A stretch of 64,000 nucleotides of DNA from Podocnemis expansa. Lineage: Eukaryota > Chordata > Testudines > Podocnemididae. The notes below the pieces were generated by a model, which worked only from the letters and a program-made list of their open reading frames with translations, did no database searches and was not told the DNA's origin. Positions within the stretch are counted from its first letter, which is position 1. Each line of letters begins with the position of its first letter. The stretch covers positions 10,130,120-10,194,119 of the forward strand of contig ML681967.1 of assembly GCA_007922195.1 (NCBI GenBank), written 5' to 3'. The position numbers and the translations under genes were made by a program. Positions 1-11,490 of this stretch are shown one piece after another.

Positions 1-420
1 CGGGGAGCGTGTCGGGGTGTCGCTGCAGTCTGAGGGGCGCCGTTTCCACCTTTCGGCCCTGCCCCCCCCCGCAAATCACCCCAGCCCTTTTTGGACCTTT
101 GTGTGGGGCGGTGACGTGAAACTGAAAATTGTGCAGAGAAGCAAAGTCCCCCCCCCCGTGTAGTGGTGTCGAGAGTGAGGCGGGCGGGCGAGAAAGAAAG
201 TGTGGACTCTGCCCTAGGCCGCGTGTCCTCGGCTGCTCCAAGTCCTGCGCAGCCAGCTCCCGAGGGATCCCGGCCGGCAGGGCGGCTCGTGCTCCGGATG
301 CCCGGTGCCTCTTCCTGGACCTGCCACTGCCTCCGTGGAAGGGAGTGGCTGTGCCTTGGTGCCTCAGTTGCTCCAGCTGTAAAAGGCAGCTTTCCACCTC
401 GGAAAGGATGCTGAGAGCCT
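1..420. promoter_or_regulatory. CpG-rich edge, probable promoter CpG island
   Basis: This stretch is clearly richer in G+C and in CpG than the following 19 kb; CpGs cluster at 1-60, 100-200 and 220-310, then fade. Vertebrate CpG islands usually cover promoters and first exons. Because the first recognisable coding exon is the second one of a PTPN9-type gene, I infer that this is the downstream edge of that gene's promoter/exon 1 island. No exon 1 coding sequence or convincing donor was identified here, and the open frames in this stretch resemble no protein I know, so they are best read as by-products of the high GC content. Confidence 0.55.
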
Positions 421-1319
421 TGCTGGGTATCTGTGACCTGTTCTCCCCACACCCCCCAGGAACCCTACTGTGGAAATGGTATGTGAGGATCACCTGTCCT
501 AGATTAAACCCGTGCCACCCCCTTTTCCTGTTTTGTCCTTTTAATTCCACTCTCTCCAAGGCTGGATTTAAAATTTTATGCTTCCCACGCCCATTCCTGC
601 CCGTGACGTCTGTATCTTCCTGTCACTGGGTTGCATCACTGCAGGAGGATGTTGCATACTTGTAAATATAGGGACTGCTCTGTGAATTTATTATGGGGGG
701 TGTTAATCATATCCTGGTTGTCTGGGGGAAGGTGGGCAAAGCTGGTAGGTGTGGATGGTTCAGCTGATTCAAGATAGCCTTGATTTCCCAGTTCTCTTTA
801 AAGATGAGAACACAGGCTCTTCCCATCTCCTTGCCCTCTTTCATTGTCCTCATTCTCCTCTGCTACCATTGCTTTGTCACAGCAGCACCTTTTTCTTCCA
901 AGCTTAGACCGGTGTCCTCTGAGCAATCCAGAGTGGTCCTCAGTCCCACTAGGGAAATATCTCACTGCTATTTTTGGGAGTGAAGAAAAGGCAGTGCAGC
1001 TACAGTCATAGACCAGATCTGCTTGTGTTGGAGCTGTATAAAATCCAGGGCTCTCTCAGGTTCTGGTTTCGGTAGAAAAACCAAAGCTGGCAGACCTCTG
1101 TACTGAGCCCCGCTGAAATCAAGAGCATGGCTCCTCATGGTCATTCATTGCAGGACCACTGATCATTGCAGCATAAAGTCAGCCTTGGCAACTGGCTTCT
1201 GTGTAAGATCAATGTATAACAGGATAGCTAGTTGTTAAACCTTGGGGACACGGGCTGGATTTTTTAAAAAATATGAAAGTTATGTTTTGCTTTATATATT
1301 CAAAGATCAGACTTCTGAA

Positions 1320-1480
1320 CACCATGATGAAGTAGGAATTGTAGTCCGCATTTTACAGCACAAGGAACTGAGGTACAGAGCGCCTGAGTGACTTGGCTCA
1401 AGGCCACAGGAATCGGTGTAAAAACTGGGGCTGGAACTGCAGAGTTCCTCCTAGCCATGTGTACTCGCCACTACTTCCTC
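1320..1480 (-). repeat. MIR SINE fragment
   Basis: The text reads as the reverse strand of a MIR core: a TTTTACAG-like start, then GGAACTGAGG and a degenerate CTTGGCTCAAGGCCAC block, which matches the usual antisense order of 'aaactgaggcac' followed by 'cttgcccaaggtcac'. It is diverged and old. Confidence 0.55.
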
Positions 1481-2283
1481 TCTCCCTCTAGGTCAGGAGA
1501 GATTTGCAGGTAATGAAATCTGAGGTGTGGTTACTCAGATCTTATGCCTCAGGATAAATAAGGTTGTCCCTGCAGGGGTCAGGTAGGAATTAATTGACCC
1601 TGTCACATTATTGCACAACTCATCAGGGTCATTAGGCTTTTTTGCTCTTCTTCTGTATCCTTCATTAATTCTTTCTGTCTCAGACAGAGTGCCGACTTGA
1701 CAAATCTTTTGTTCATAGTTTCATGATTCCAAGACCAGAAGAGAGACCATTGTCATCATCTGACCTGAGCTCCTGTAATAAACACAGGCCAGAGAATTTC
1801 CCCCAAATAATCCCTAGAGGAGCATCTCTTTCTGAAAAAAACATTCAATCTTAATTTAAAAATGGTCAATGATGGAGAAGTCACCATGACTTGAGTAAAT
1901 CGTTCCAGTGGTTAATTCCCCTCAAGTCTTACCCCTCCACTGTCACTGAGTTCTTTGATGCTTCATCACTGATCTAAACTTCATAGTTTCTTAAAATATC
2001 ATGACTTGCTCTACCAATAAAGAGGATTCTTGGGTTATCATCAGTGAAGAAATGGAAGTACCTATGGCTCCTGTGTGAATCAGAAGAGAACAATACTAGA
2101 TTTCTTTTTATTAAAATCAAACTTTCCTGTTGCAGACAAACTGTAGTTTGCACTAGAGTTATGGGTAACCCCTTTTGTCCCAGTGTCTCAGGGGAGTCAT
2201 CCAAAGCCTTTGGTTATTAATGTTGCATTTAGGAAGCAGAAACAAATTCAGTATGCATGGCTCAAAAGTCCAGCAGAGGCCTC

Positions 2284-2299
2284 GGGGGGGGGGGGGGGG
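2284..2299 (+). repeat. Poly-G run (16 G)
   Basis: A pure homopolymer of 16 G. Such runs are length-unstable and prone to sequencing or assembly error, so the exact length should not be trusted. Confidence 0.9.
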
Positions 2300-4278
2300 C
2301 CAAGGGTTCCTCTGAAGGAATTTTTTTTTTTCAAGTTTTGACTTTGATAGATTGTTTAAAGATTTTGTGCTGAAAATGCAGTAGACTCATTAATTTCTGT
2401 ACAGTGACTTATAGATGCTGTTTAGGCCACACTAGACATGCTGGATAATGTAATGCTGTGATCCAGTCTCTTGACTGCCTTCACGTGACTGGATATTACC
2501 ATTTTGATTTGTCCCAGGATTTTCTCCTTCAACCCCCTGTTAGTTTGGAAGGATTCTGGCCTTTCAAGTCACCCAAAGTAGGCAATAGGAACTGTTCATC
2601 TGATCAGTAGATGCTTTTACTTCTTTCCCAGTGTTGCTGCTATTCTAAATGCATGAATTAGTATGTGGGGGGCAAAACATTCTTCTCTCTCTACCACTGA
2701 AAAAGCAATGGCCACTGTAGTCAAATGGGGGTGACATGGCACACTGTTTGCAAAGATTTGTTCAGTCAGTATTGACTGGAAATGTGAGGTTTTATCCACC
2801 AACATCACTTGGATGGACCAGAAGTGTTAAATCTATTCAAGTGTTCAGGAATTATATCATGATGTAATTGGTACAGAATGAAGTGATCTCTTTACTTTTT
2901 GCTGAGAAAGTAGTCTTGACATCATTGGGTATTCCATCCCTGAAAATGGTGGGCTGATGGGCCTGGGCCGCAATCTCAATAGCACAAAAGCCAGGAAATG
3001 CAGTGGTCTGAGAGTGGAATGCTACCCTCTTGCAGTAAACTAGGGACAGCTGACATAACCACATAAAAAGCATGCAGTGATTAAAAAATTCTGTGGACAG
3101 TTTCACTGAAAGCTATATTGTCGGCTTAAAAAGTTCAACTCCTTTCTGAAAATGTTGCCGACTATTAGGAGTAACACTTATGGCCCTCCTGCAAAGACTT
3201 AAATATATGCTTAATTTTAAGTATGTAAGTAATCCTAATTTGAGTTCTGTGGTACTCCTTAGCATGCTTAAAGTTAAGCATGTACATAAATCTTTGCAAG
3301 AGGGGGACCTAAAATGATTATGATGATTTAAAGAGTTTAGCAACAAAAATGATTTTGTTTTTGTCTCCTTGTGAGTTTGAGCACTTTGGTGCACAGTTTT
3401 TCCTATTTCCCCTGTATGATCAGTTTGCTCCTGCTTGTGTAGGTCTTTCACAGCATTGTCTTAACTCTGTTCCCAGTGAAGGCAATGGGAGTTTTACACT
3501 GATGAGTGGAGTACTTGGGTAGTGCTCAACACTTTGAAAATCCTGCCTTTGGCTAATGTTAAAACATAATTGCAGTGACAACAGCTGGCAGTGGTAGTGA
3601 GAGCAGATGCACTGGGGAGACCTAATTACTTTACCTCCTATTTCGACATTGATTAGATTTCAAAGTAATGGTGTCCCTTTAAAAATCTAGGGGTGGGGGC
3701 AGTTTGGTCATAAAAGAGCACGCCTGCAGACATGTTACCTCCTTGTTCTGTGAACCTGTCATATCTCACCAGCTAAACAGGGTCGACTTCATTTGGTTAG
3801 CACTTGGATGAGATATCCTAAGAAACATCCATGTGCTGTCTAAAGTGGGGTTGATTAGTGGGTAGAATTTCTTTTCCCCTCTGACTCATTCCAGAATCAA
3901 TGTTCTAGCATTGTGCTTCTGGAGGCATTACTTCACAGCTGAGAGTTAAAACCTGACAGCTTGTGGCCCTTGGAGATCTTGGGGTGCCTTTTTCACAAGC
4001 ATAGGGAAGTTAATTCCAGTGGTCTGGCCAAACTGTCTAATTACATTCTGCTGACTGAAATAACTCCTGGAATTTCAGTAAAATGTATTGTTCACTTTCT
4101 GGTCTACACTAATGTGTAGTTATTCATTCCATTGAAAAACTGCTGTTTCATCCCAGAAATGTACAATTTATTTTATTTACAAGGGTGATTTTTTTGTGTG
4201 GTGTTTTTGGAGGAGCCGTGTAAGGAAAAATGGTTTCTCTTTTGTGATATTGTTCATTGACTGTCATGTGAGCTGATG

Positions 4279-4402
4279 AGGGATGGCCCAGTGGCTAACA
4301 CCTCTGCTTAATATGCAGAAGGTTCTGGGTTCAATTCCCAGGGGGTTGGACTCAATGATCTCGTGAGGTCCCTTCCAACCCTATGATTTGATTCTATTCT
4401 AG
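4279..4402 (+). repeat. tRNA-derived SINE with CR1-like 3' tail
   Basis: The head looks like a tRNA: a box A-like TGGCCCAGTGG at 4284-4294 and a near-canonical box B, GGTTCAATTCC, at 4328-4338. From 4340 it turns into the 3' end typical of CR1 LINEs (GGTTGGACTCAATGATCTC, then CCTTCCAACCCTATGATT). A tRNA head joined to a CR1 tail is the architecture of the tortoise Pol III SINE (Cry) family, which borrows CR1 machinery. It is not a functional tRNA gene, because no cloverleaf 3' half follows the box B. Confidence 0.75.
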
Positions 4403-4949
4403 CTCTCATGAGAAAATATCATCAAAGTAACTAAACATGAAAAAGTTACATTAGTACATTAAGTGCCTATAATTTAAGACCTGAATACAGTGAGTAAAGA
4501 GGGGGTAGGTAGTACAAGTACTGCTTACACTTCAACTTTGGATTCCCAAATTCATGTGCCATTAAAATGTCAACACAAACAAGTTTTGGATTTAATCTTC
4601 TGTTGAGAAGAGAATGCACTGGAACGCTCTTCATAAGCATGTCTCTGTAGTGCCACTACCCTCATTCAAATATCTTTCTCATCCCCTGTCCCCCAAATTT
4701 GCATCTGTTGTGATGGATACAAGGAATGAGCGGGCTAATTTGAAGTCTGGCAGGGTGTGGCTTAACAATGACAGGGAGGATGGAAGGAGCAGGAAAGTCA
4801 TGTTGGCAGTGTGTGTGCTTGTCATTATGCAGACCCATCCGTGGATATGTTGCATCCTATTGCCCCAGCCATTAATTCCATGTCTCTTAGATATATGGAC
4901 CCTCATCACTGTAATATCCAGGTGCCTGACAGTCTTTAATCTCTTACCA

Positions 4950-5095
4950 CACCTCTGTGAGATGGCAAGCTGAGTCACAAAAAGACTAGACATTCCCAGG
5001 GTCACACAGGAGGTCTGCAGAAGAGCAGGAAGTTGAATCCAGATCTTTTGAGGTCCAGGCTAGTGCTCTAACCACTGGAACATTTTTCATTTCTT
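4950..5095 (-). repeat. MIR SINE fragment
   Basis: Reverse-strand MIR: GATGGCAAGCTGAGTCAC, CCCAGGGTCACACAGGAG, then a tRNA-like end GCTCTAACCACTGGAAC, which is the antisense of a box A region. Confidence 0.65.
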
Positions 5096-5310
5096 GGTTT
5101 AACTATGTCTATTTTCTGGGGCAGGAACATTGGCTTTCTGTGTGTTCTTGCCCCAAAGTAAACTATTTTTTTTTTTAAATAAAAACAGACTTTTTTTTAG
5201 GATTTAAATTGTACACTTAAAAAATTAAACACATTAAACTCATGGCAACCTATATTAAGGCCTAAAGTTACTTTATTTTAATAGGCTCTATTAACAAAAT
5301 TCAAGCAGTT

Positions 5311-5332
5311 CATGTTTGTTTGTTTGTTTGTC
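5311..5332 (+). repeat. Short (TGTT)n microsatellite
   Basis: Four to five tandem copies of a TGTT/GTTT unit just before a degenerate hAT-like element. Confidence 0.7.
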
Positions 5333-5384
5333 AGAGTTTTAATGAAAGTCAGATCACTGAACTGGTGGAAATCATTGAGAACCC

Positions 5385-5562
5385 CAGGCTTGGGCAACCT
5401 TTTGCAGGTCACAACACACTTGGCAACATGTTGTGACCCTACAGGACACACTAGTTCACCCACCCCAGGCCAAATCCAACCACCTACCTGGCTCTCTGTG
5501 ACACACTTAACATTGTGTGGTGACCCAGTCATGTATTGTGATATAGTGGTTGAGAACCACGG
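5385..5562. mobile_element. Degenerate hAT-like (Charlie/MER5-type) element
   Basis: The left end CAGGCTTGGGCAACC and the reverse complement of the right end, CCGTGGTTCTCAACC, resemble the CAGTGGTTCTCAACC termini of Charlie/MER5-type hAT elements. The interior contains repeated 'tgacacac' and 'gttgtgacc' words. I could not see an 8-bp target duplication, so the boundaries are approximate. Confidence 0.45.
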
Positions 5563-5814
5563 GCCTAGGCAGCTGGAACTAGTGTTTGTTGATGAGCTAA
5601 GCCAGCATTTGACAGTGTGTGTTCTTCTGTAGGTCCAAAGAGACTTTGTTTCATTTCAGTTTATTCAGCTATTTCTATTCAATGACTAGCTCATGTAAAG
5701 ATGAGAAAGCAGTTAGTTGATTAGAAGAAAAAAAGCTTTTTTTCTTTTTTCTTTTTTTTTTAAATCTATGAATAAAAATGTGTGAAGAGGAGCACTGCTG
5801 GTTCTAAAATCTTC

Positions 5815-6385
5815 AATGATAAGTTCAGTTCACTAACTACAGGTAATCCCTTCTTTAAATGTTTTAAATACGAAGTATTTTGATAAACTTATATTTTCTT
5901 TTGTTTCCAGTATAATTGAGATCATAATCTTCAATTAAAGAAAATTAAAAATGCTGGTTTTGTGCATTTTGAGTTTAATTCAAATTTCCATCCAAATACA
6001 GCTTGACACACATCACAAGTAAAAAAAAAAAAAAAAATCTGTACATAAGAAATGCATCAGTCACCATTTTCTAACATAACAGTTTTAATAATTAAGACTC
6101 TCAATAAAGGTAAGCGAAGCTATATAATTTCTTAAACAGACATGTATGGATATGAAGTATCAGAAATAGTGTAAAATAAGGTAATATGTAGTTGGAAATG
6201 AACATGTTTTAATGGTTATCAACCAATGAGAACGAACTTTTCTTTAGGAAAATAATTTAAAAAGTACAAATGAAAAACAAAATTAAAATCAGCTTTAAAT
6301 CAAGGATTCTTGTCCTTGCTGATTTAAATCATAATTAAAATGGATGATTTAAATCCTTTTGATTTAAATTAATCCACACCCATCT
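5815..6385. repeat. AT-rich interspersed repeat with ATTTAAAT palindromes
   Basis: The last ~100 bases hold several near-palindromic GATTTAAATC words in a row, followed by AATCCACACCC. Clusters of TGATTTAAATCA next to a 'ccaccc' end are seen in dispersed reptile repeats, but I cannot name the family. The upstream boundary is a guess; a poly-A run lies at about 6021-6036. Confidence 0.35.
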
Positions 6386-7373
6386 GCTCAGTGCCTTCCA
6401 CATGTTATGAGCTCCCACCACATGAATAGAATATCAGTAATTATTACACTTTAAAAAAATCTCATCTGTTTCTATTTGAATGTTTTGAGTTTCAAGCAGC
6501 GAAGGGAATCATTGCATTTTAAATGGTAATATAACAGACTTAAATATAGAAGACTCCATTCCATGATAGAGGTCTATTGCCCTAGGTGAATGATGAGGAA
6601 TTATAATCAAATAGCAACATCTCTCCAGGATAGATGATGTCGACTATTTATTTAAAAAAAAAAATTAATATTTGCTAGAAGCTGGGTTCTAGTTTGGATC
6701 AATGATCAGGACATCTGAAGTTTGTAATACTTGGGAGTTAATGTTTGAATTGTTTATATTGCAAAACATGAAATATTTGATGCTTTCAAATAAAATCTGA
6801 ATGTGTTTTCCTCAGACTTCCCTCCCCAAAGTGCTCGCCTGTACAATAAACCTAAAAAGTGAGTGCTCTGGAAAATTACTAGACAGTGAAAAGGAAGGGT
6901 TAGCAAAGAGGCTGCATGAACTCTGATAAGAAATAACTACAAACGTGTGTAAATGCAATGCTAAGATTGCAGTTTTGCAGCAAAAGAAGTCAGGAAACGC
7001 AGAAGCGAAAGTCCTTGTAGACATTTCCTCATCCATGTTTTTGAAAATGGGCCAGATTTTCAAAAGCTGACCTTCACCGTTTGCGTCCACAAATAACTGC
7101 TGATAAAGCTTTAGGCCTGCAGATATCTGTGGCCATAATTTTTATCACTTGGATATTGGAAAACCTCATCTGCAGTGCTGTGGGCTGTGCAGCCCCAACC
7201 CTGCGACTGACTATACATGTGAGACTCTGGAAAGATCCCAGCCTACAGGACTTAAAACTGCCCAGAAAATTCCATTCTCAAAAAGGGAGGCTCAGTTAAG
7301 GCATGGTTGTGTATCAAGCTCTCTCTGTAATAAGGTATTAAGTAAGCAAGGAGTCCTTGTTAAAGAATAACTT

Positions 7374-7441
7374 TAAAAGTGCCACAGGATTCCTTGTTTG
7401 TTTTGCTGAAATAGGCTAACACAGCTACCCCTATGGAACTT
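7374..7441 (+). mobile_element. Penelope-like element 3' tail fragment
   Basis: It matches the terminal block found in several other places in this window: AAAAGTGCCACAGGATTCCTT, then TTTTGCTGAAATAGGCTAAC and ACAGCTACCCC. The copy at 48.4-49.0 kb ties this tail to a GIY-YIG-type coding remnant, which is why I assign it to a Penelope-like retroelement. It is 5'-truncated. Confidence 0.65.
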
Positions 7442-8656
7442 GTCACCATTAAAGTTACAGCTTCTCTTTTATCCAGATTTCCACAAGTACAGCATGGGTG
7501 AATAACTTTACCATTGACTGCATTTCCTGACTGATAAAAGCACATTCCTATCATTACTTTAAATTACATGTCTTGCATTTAATTCCCTTGTTTGAAAATT
7601 TAAAAACAATAGCTGTAGCACTATGACCTTGTGTAAAATAGAATGGCACAGCTCTGTAAATTCCTGTAACCTATGCATGTTTGTCTGCATGGAAACTTAC
7701 ACTGATAAAAGTTAGGCATGAATTCAAAGTGCTGTGGCGGTATCTGCATAATTTCTAGCTGCATGCTCTTATTCTGGCATAAATTTATTGCCAGTTTATT
7801 TTATGTCATTTGGGAAGCAGTTTAAACTCATCTGGGAAAAAACACTTCTTATTCTGGAATAAAGTGTTCCTATATGGAGTTATATTGGTTTTACTGTACT
7901 GACATAACTGGAAAAAAAGTCCCGTTCAGACAAGCCTGAGCAAACTGAATCCTATCTCCAGGATTCTGCTTTCACACAGTTACTTGTTCTTAAAACTCCA
8001 CAGGATTTTCTGTAGCCACATACCAGTGTGATATAAAGCCATAGTGTGTACCTGGTCATGTATAGGACTGGAACGATTAGATTTGCATTGGTGAACGTTG
8101 GTAAATGTCAAGTTTATAGTGCAGATGCAAACAGGTGGAAAAATATTTGCATTGATGGTAGGAATTTATGGATAGGCAAAATAAGGCTTACTCTACACTG
8201 ATGGCAGCAATTTCTCTGTCATCAGTTCATCCTTTTGGGAGCAGATTGCAGCGATTATGAACTCGCCGTGCCGCTCCTGGAAGTTGGCTCTGGAAGTCCT
8301 GGAGATCAGGGGGCATAGGGAAAGGCATTGGGTTTTCCCTAATGTGTAACAGTGGCTTAAAAAGCCACCATCAGTTACGCAAGGAATTTTATGTTCCTTG
8401 GGTAACTGGCAGTCAACTGCCATTGAAAAAGCCCAGATGTAGTCTAGGGCTAAGAAAAATGCTGCTTAAGGAGTTATTAGCGATCACCCTTAAATAATTA
8501 TCTGGTCCCCCAATTCTAATTTCCTGTACCTGTAAACATTTAAATAGACACAAATTAGGAGAAGAAAAAGTTAAAATAAACATTGATATTATCTGTTGAA
8601 ATAATTAAAAATGCAAATTGAGTTGTGCAATGCCTAACATACGTGCATGAAAATTA

Positions 8657-9252
8657 GGGCCTGTCTACACTTGAAATGTTGCAGCAGGACAGCTTGGGTG
8701 TAGACACTGCCTACGCTGAACCTATGCCAGTGGGAGAGGTTCTCCCATCAGTGTAGGTCAGGGGTCAGCAACCCAAAAGATAAGAGCCATTTTTAAAAAA
8801 TTTCTTCAATAACCAAGTGTTTTGAGTGCTGCAGCGGATGTAGTCTCGTGGTGGAGGAAGCTGGGAGCTGGGCCAGGGTGCCTTCTGGAGGGTTCCCCGG
8901 TGGAGAAGGGGGAGCCTGGAGCCAGGAGCAAGCCCCCCACAGGATCCTCCAATGGCAAGGTACTCCATAGCCAGGAGCAGGCCACCTGCATTGTCCCCCA
9001 GTGGCAAGGAATGGACCTGGAGCCCAGAGCTGCAAAGGGGCAGCCAAAGAGCCAGATGAGGCTCCGGAACCACAAGTTGCAGACCCCTGGTGTAGGTAAT
9101 ACATCTCCTTGAGAGGTGGTAAGAAAATACTTCTTCCATTGACCTATGCTGCCTACACAATAGATTAGGACATCTTCATTGCTCAGGGCTGGGGATTTTT
9201 CACCCTGGAATGAGGTAAAAGAGTCAGTAACTTTTTAGGGCAGACCAGGCCT
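8657..9252. mobile_element. Interspersed repeat with GGCCTGTCTACACTT terminus, split by a hAT
   Basis: The left end GGGCCTGTCTACACTT and the reverse complement of the right end, AAGGCCTGGTCTGCCCT, form imperfect terminal inverted repeats. 'GTCTACACT'-type ends are very common in turtle and crocodilian DNA. The element is interrupted by a cleanly bounded hAT insertion at 8759-9089, so this family was already in place when the hAT arrived. Confidence 0.5.
8759..9089. mobile_element. Non-autonomous hAT transposon with perfect 8-bp TSD
   Basis: It starts with CAGGGGTCAGCAACC and ends with the reverse complement of CAGGGGTCTGCAAC, both typical hAT termini. It is flanked by identical 8-bp duplications, GTGTAGGT, at 8751-8758 and 9090-9097. 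At 331 bp it is far too short for a transposase; the GC-rich interior opens several overlapping frames that are not genes. Confidence 0.88.
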
Positions 9253-9836
9253 TGAGGTTGAATCTCTTCCAGCTTATCCTGGGAAGCCTTTTATTAGCAA
9301 TGTCTAACAACATGTAGAGCAGGAGTTAGTGCTTAGTTTGCCTAACTGTGCTGCCAAAGTCACATTTCAAATTCCTTTTGATTTCAGTGTGAGCAGAGCA
9401 CCTTGGGAAGTACTACCTGTGTACCATTAAAATTCAGCTGGTTTTTGACTTACCTGTTCACAAGATGTCGGGGTTGTTTTGTTTTTTAAATGGCTATGTT
9501 TTTTAAACTCCTTGGTCCTGTAACTAAACAATGGCAGAACAAATTTTGCTTGCAGGAAAAATGTACACAGCTACGCCTAACATCAGCTGTAAGGACAAGG
9601 TTCATCCCATAGTTAGTGAAAGAAGGAGGCGTTCTCGTGGGAGGTGAGTTGGCATCATAACTGTAGTGTATGCAGTTTGAAAAGTGTAATAAAAAAGGAG
9701 AGAAATTCATTAGTGCCACAATGCACTACCAATTGCAAAGCATGAGTGGAGCACTCGTAAACAGAGAAAAGATACCAGGCTATATAAACATTTAGTAATG
9801 AATTATGTCCGTAATTAGACAGAATCTTTTTCAATA

Positions 9837-10204
9837 CAGCTAGTCCTCACTTAGTGACCTACTCGTTTAGTGACCCCTCAGAGTTATGACCGGCTCTCTG
9901 ATGAGTTGGTATTATGGCGATGTACGAGAACTCGCATCAACTCTCTCAGATTACCTATATTTACAGTACACTATGCAAACTAAGTTCAGTACATTAGAGA
10001 TTAAAACATTTAAAATATATATGAAAAATGTTATAAATGATGCAAAGGTGACATTAAAACTATCTACCGATGGTTGAAAAACCCACTACCAGTAAAGTAC
10101 ATTATGCCTGAAATACCGGTAAGGGCTGCTCCTCGTTTAGTGACCAATTCGTTTATCAACTGGGTTTCAGGAACGGAACCCGGTCACTAAGTGAGGACTA
10201 CCTG
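9837..10204. mobile_element. Tigger/pogo-like MITE (Tc1-mariner superfamily)
   Basis: The inverted ends are CAGCTAGTCCTCACTTAGTG on the left and, read on the reverse strand at the right, CAGGTAGTCCTCACTTAGTG. Each end abuts a TA dinucleotide (9835-9836 and 10205-10206), the expected target duplication. Internal words such as CGTTTAGTGACC recur inverted near both ends. The small frame inside shows no DDE transposase motif, so the element is non-autonomous. Confidence 0.8.
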
Positions 10205-11292
10205 TAAGTAAATACTTCAAAACCTCTGCTTCCAAAAGTGAAAGGTGTCTCTATTTGTGTTGCAATCAGTAGTAGCCCTTTGTGAGGCCTTTAAATAGCT
10301 CAGTGTGTGATATATGCCCATCTCCAGACTCCTTTTTTCCCCTATGGAAGTCTCCCATCCAAGTGCTGGCCAAGCCTAGCCTTGCTGGAGCCTGAAGTCC
10401 TCTGTTTGCTCTGTGATATCAGCTCTGTGGGTTAGAGGCAAGGTGAACATAAGCTTTCCCCACACTACTCTGCCAGTTAGCTTCAGCCATGACCTGGAGG
10501 GAATCGGCTCTCGTAGTGAGAAAAGTTTATTTTCCATGTCCTTTCACTCTGTGTTCTCCCATTGAACTAGCCACCAAGGCTGTCATTGATAGCACTAGTT
10601 GTCTTGTGATGGCCCGGCCCCTACCCACTGAAAAGTGACACCACTGATTGTTTTCTCAGAAATTACTCATTCGATTTTGCCATTCTGTGACTCCAATCAT
10701 TTATTTATCCCAGGATGTACTTACATAACTGCTGTATCATCTTATTTTTTTTTCTTAGACAGCCATCAGTACAATTTGCAGGCCCAATCCTATAAACACT
10801 TGTAGGCTAGGAGAAAACACAGACAAATATCTTTACCCTTGTGGAGAGTGATGCTCATTAATGCATGTTTAACTCTGTGAGGAAAGCACCTGACTATCCC
10901 CAGCTTGGAGTCAGAGCATAAACTAGAACGGTGTTGAGGCCTTAGGCCAGAGGTTGCACAGACCCTTTTCCCACCTACACCTGGAATTCAAGAGGCTGAA
11001 ATGACACTTAAAACCAGCTTTGCCTGTCTTCACCCGCTGCTGGAACGGGAGGTTAGAAGAATGTTTAAGCGACAGTACTTTTACTGACTTAGTTTTAGCC
11101 TGAGTAATTTGGATACAAAATATCTGTTCTCTTAATGGCTAAGAAATGCAATTTCCCTCCTCTCCCAAATATCTGAAAAATAAAATGGGAGGATGCTTTT
11201 TGTACTTAAAGTTTTCCAGAAAAGTCCCCATTGGTTGGAGCCCCCCGTGCAATCAGACTCAGGTAGACGGAGGGAGAGATTGTAATAAAGTG

Positions 11293-11490
11293 AAACAAGG
11301 AGTCCTGTGGCACTTTTAAAGACCAACAAATTTATTTATTGCATGAGCTTTTGTGGGAGAAAATCCTGCTTCATCAGGTGATCCTACAAAAGCTCATGTG
11401 CTAAATAAATTTGTTCGTCTTTAAAAGTGCCAGAGGACTCCTTGCTTGTTTTTTTGAACTAGACCAACACGGCTGCCCCTTTGGAACTTT
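11293..11490. mobile_element. Inverted pair of Penelope-like tails
   Basis: The left arm (to about 11360) is the tail on the minus strand: GGAGTCCTGTGGCACTTTTA, AACAAATTTATTTATTGC, GTGGGAGAAAATCC. The right arm repeats it inverted on the plus strand and ends in ACACGGCTGCCCC. The two arms could fold into a long hairpin. Penelope-like elements often carry their terminal repeats in inverted arrangement, so this could be one insertion rather than two. Confidence 0.65.

Noticed and set aside
129..665. 178-codon open frame at the left end
   Set aside because: It runs out of the CpG island into ordinary sequence, has no recognisable domain, and is Cys/Ser/Pro-rich as expected from GC-rich non-coding DNA.
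4284..4350. Possible tRNA gene
   Set aside because: Box A and B are present, but the 3' half is a CR1 tail and no full cloverleaf can be drawn; it is a SINE.
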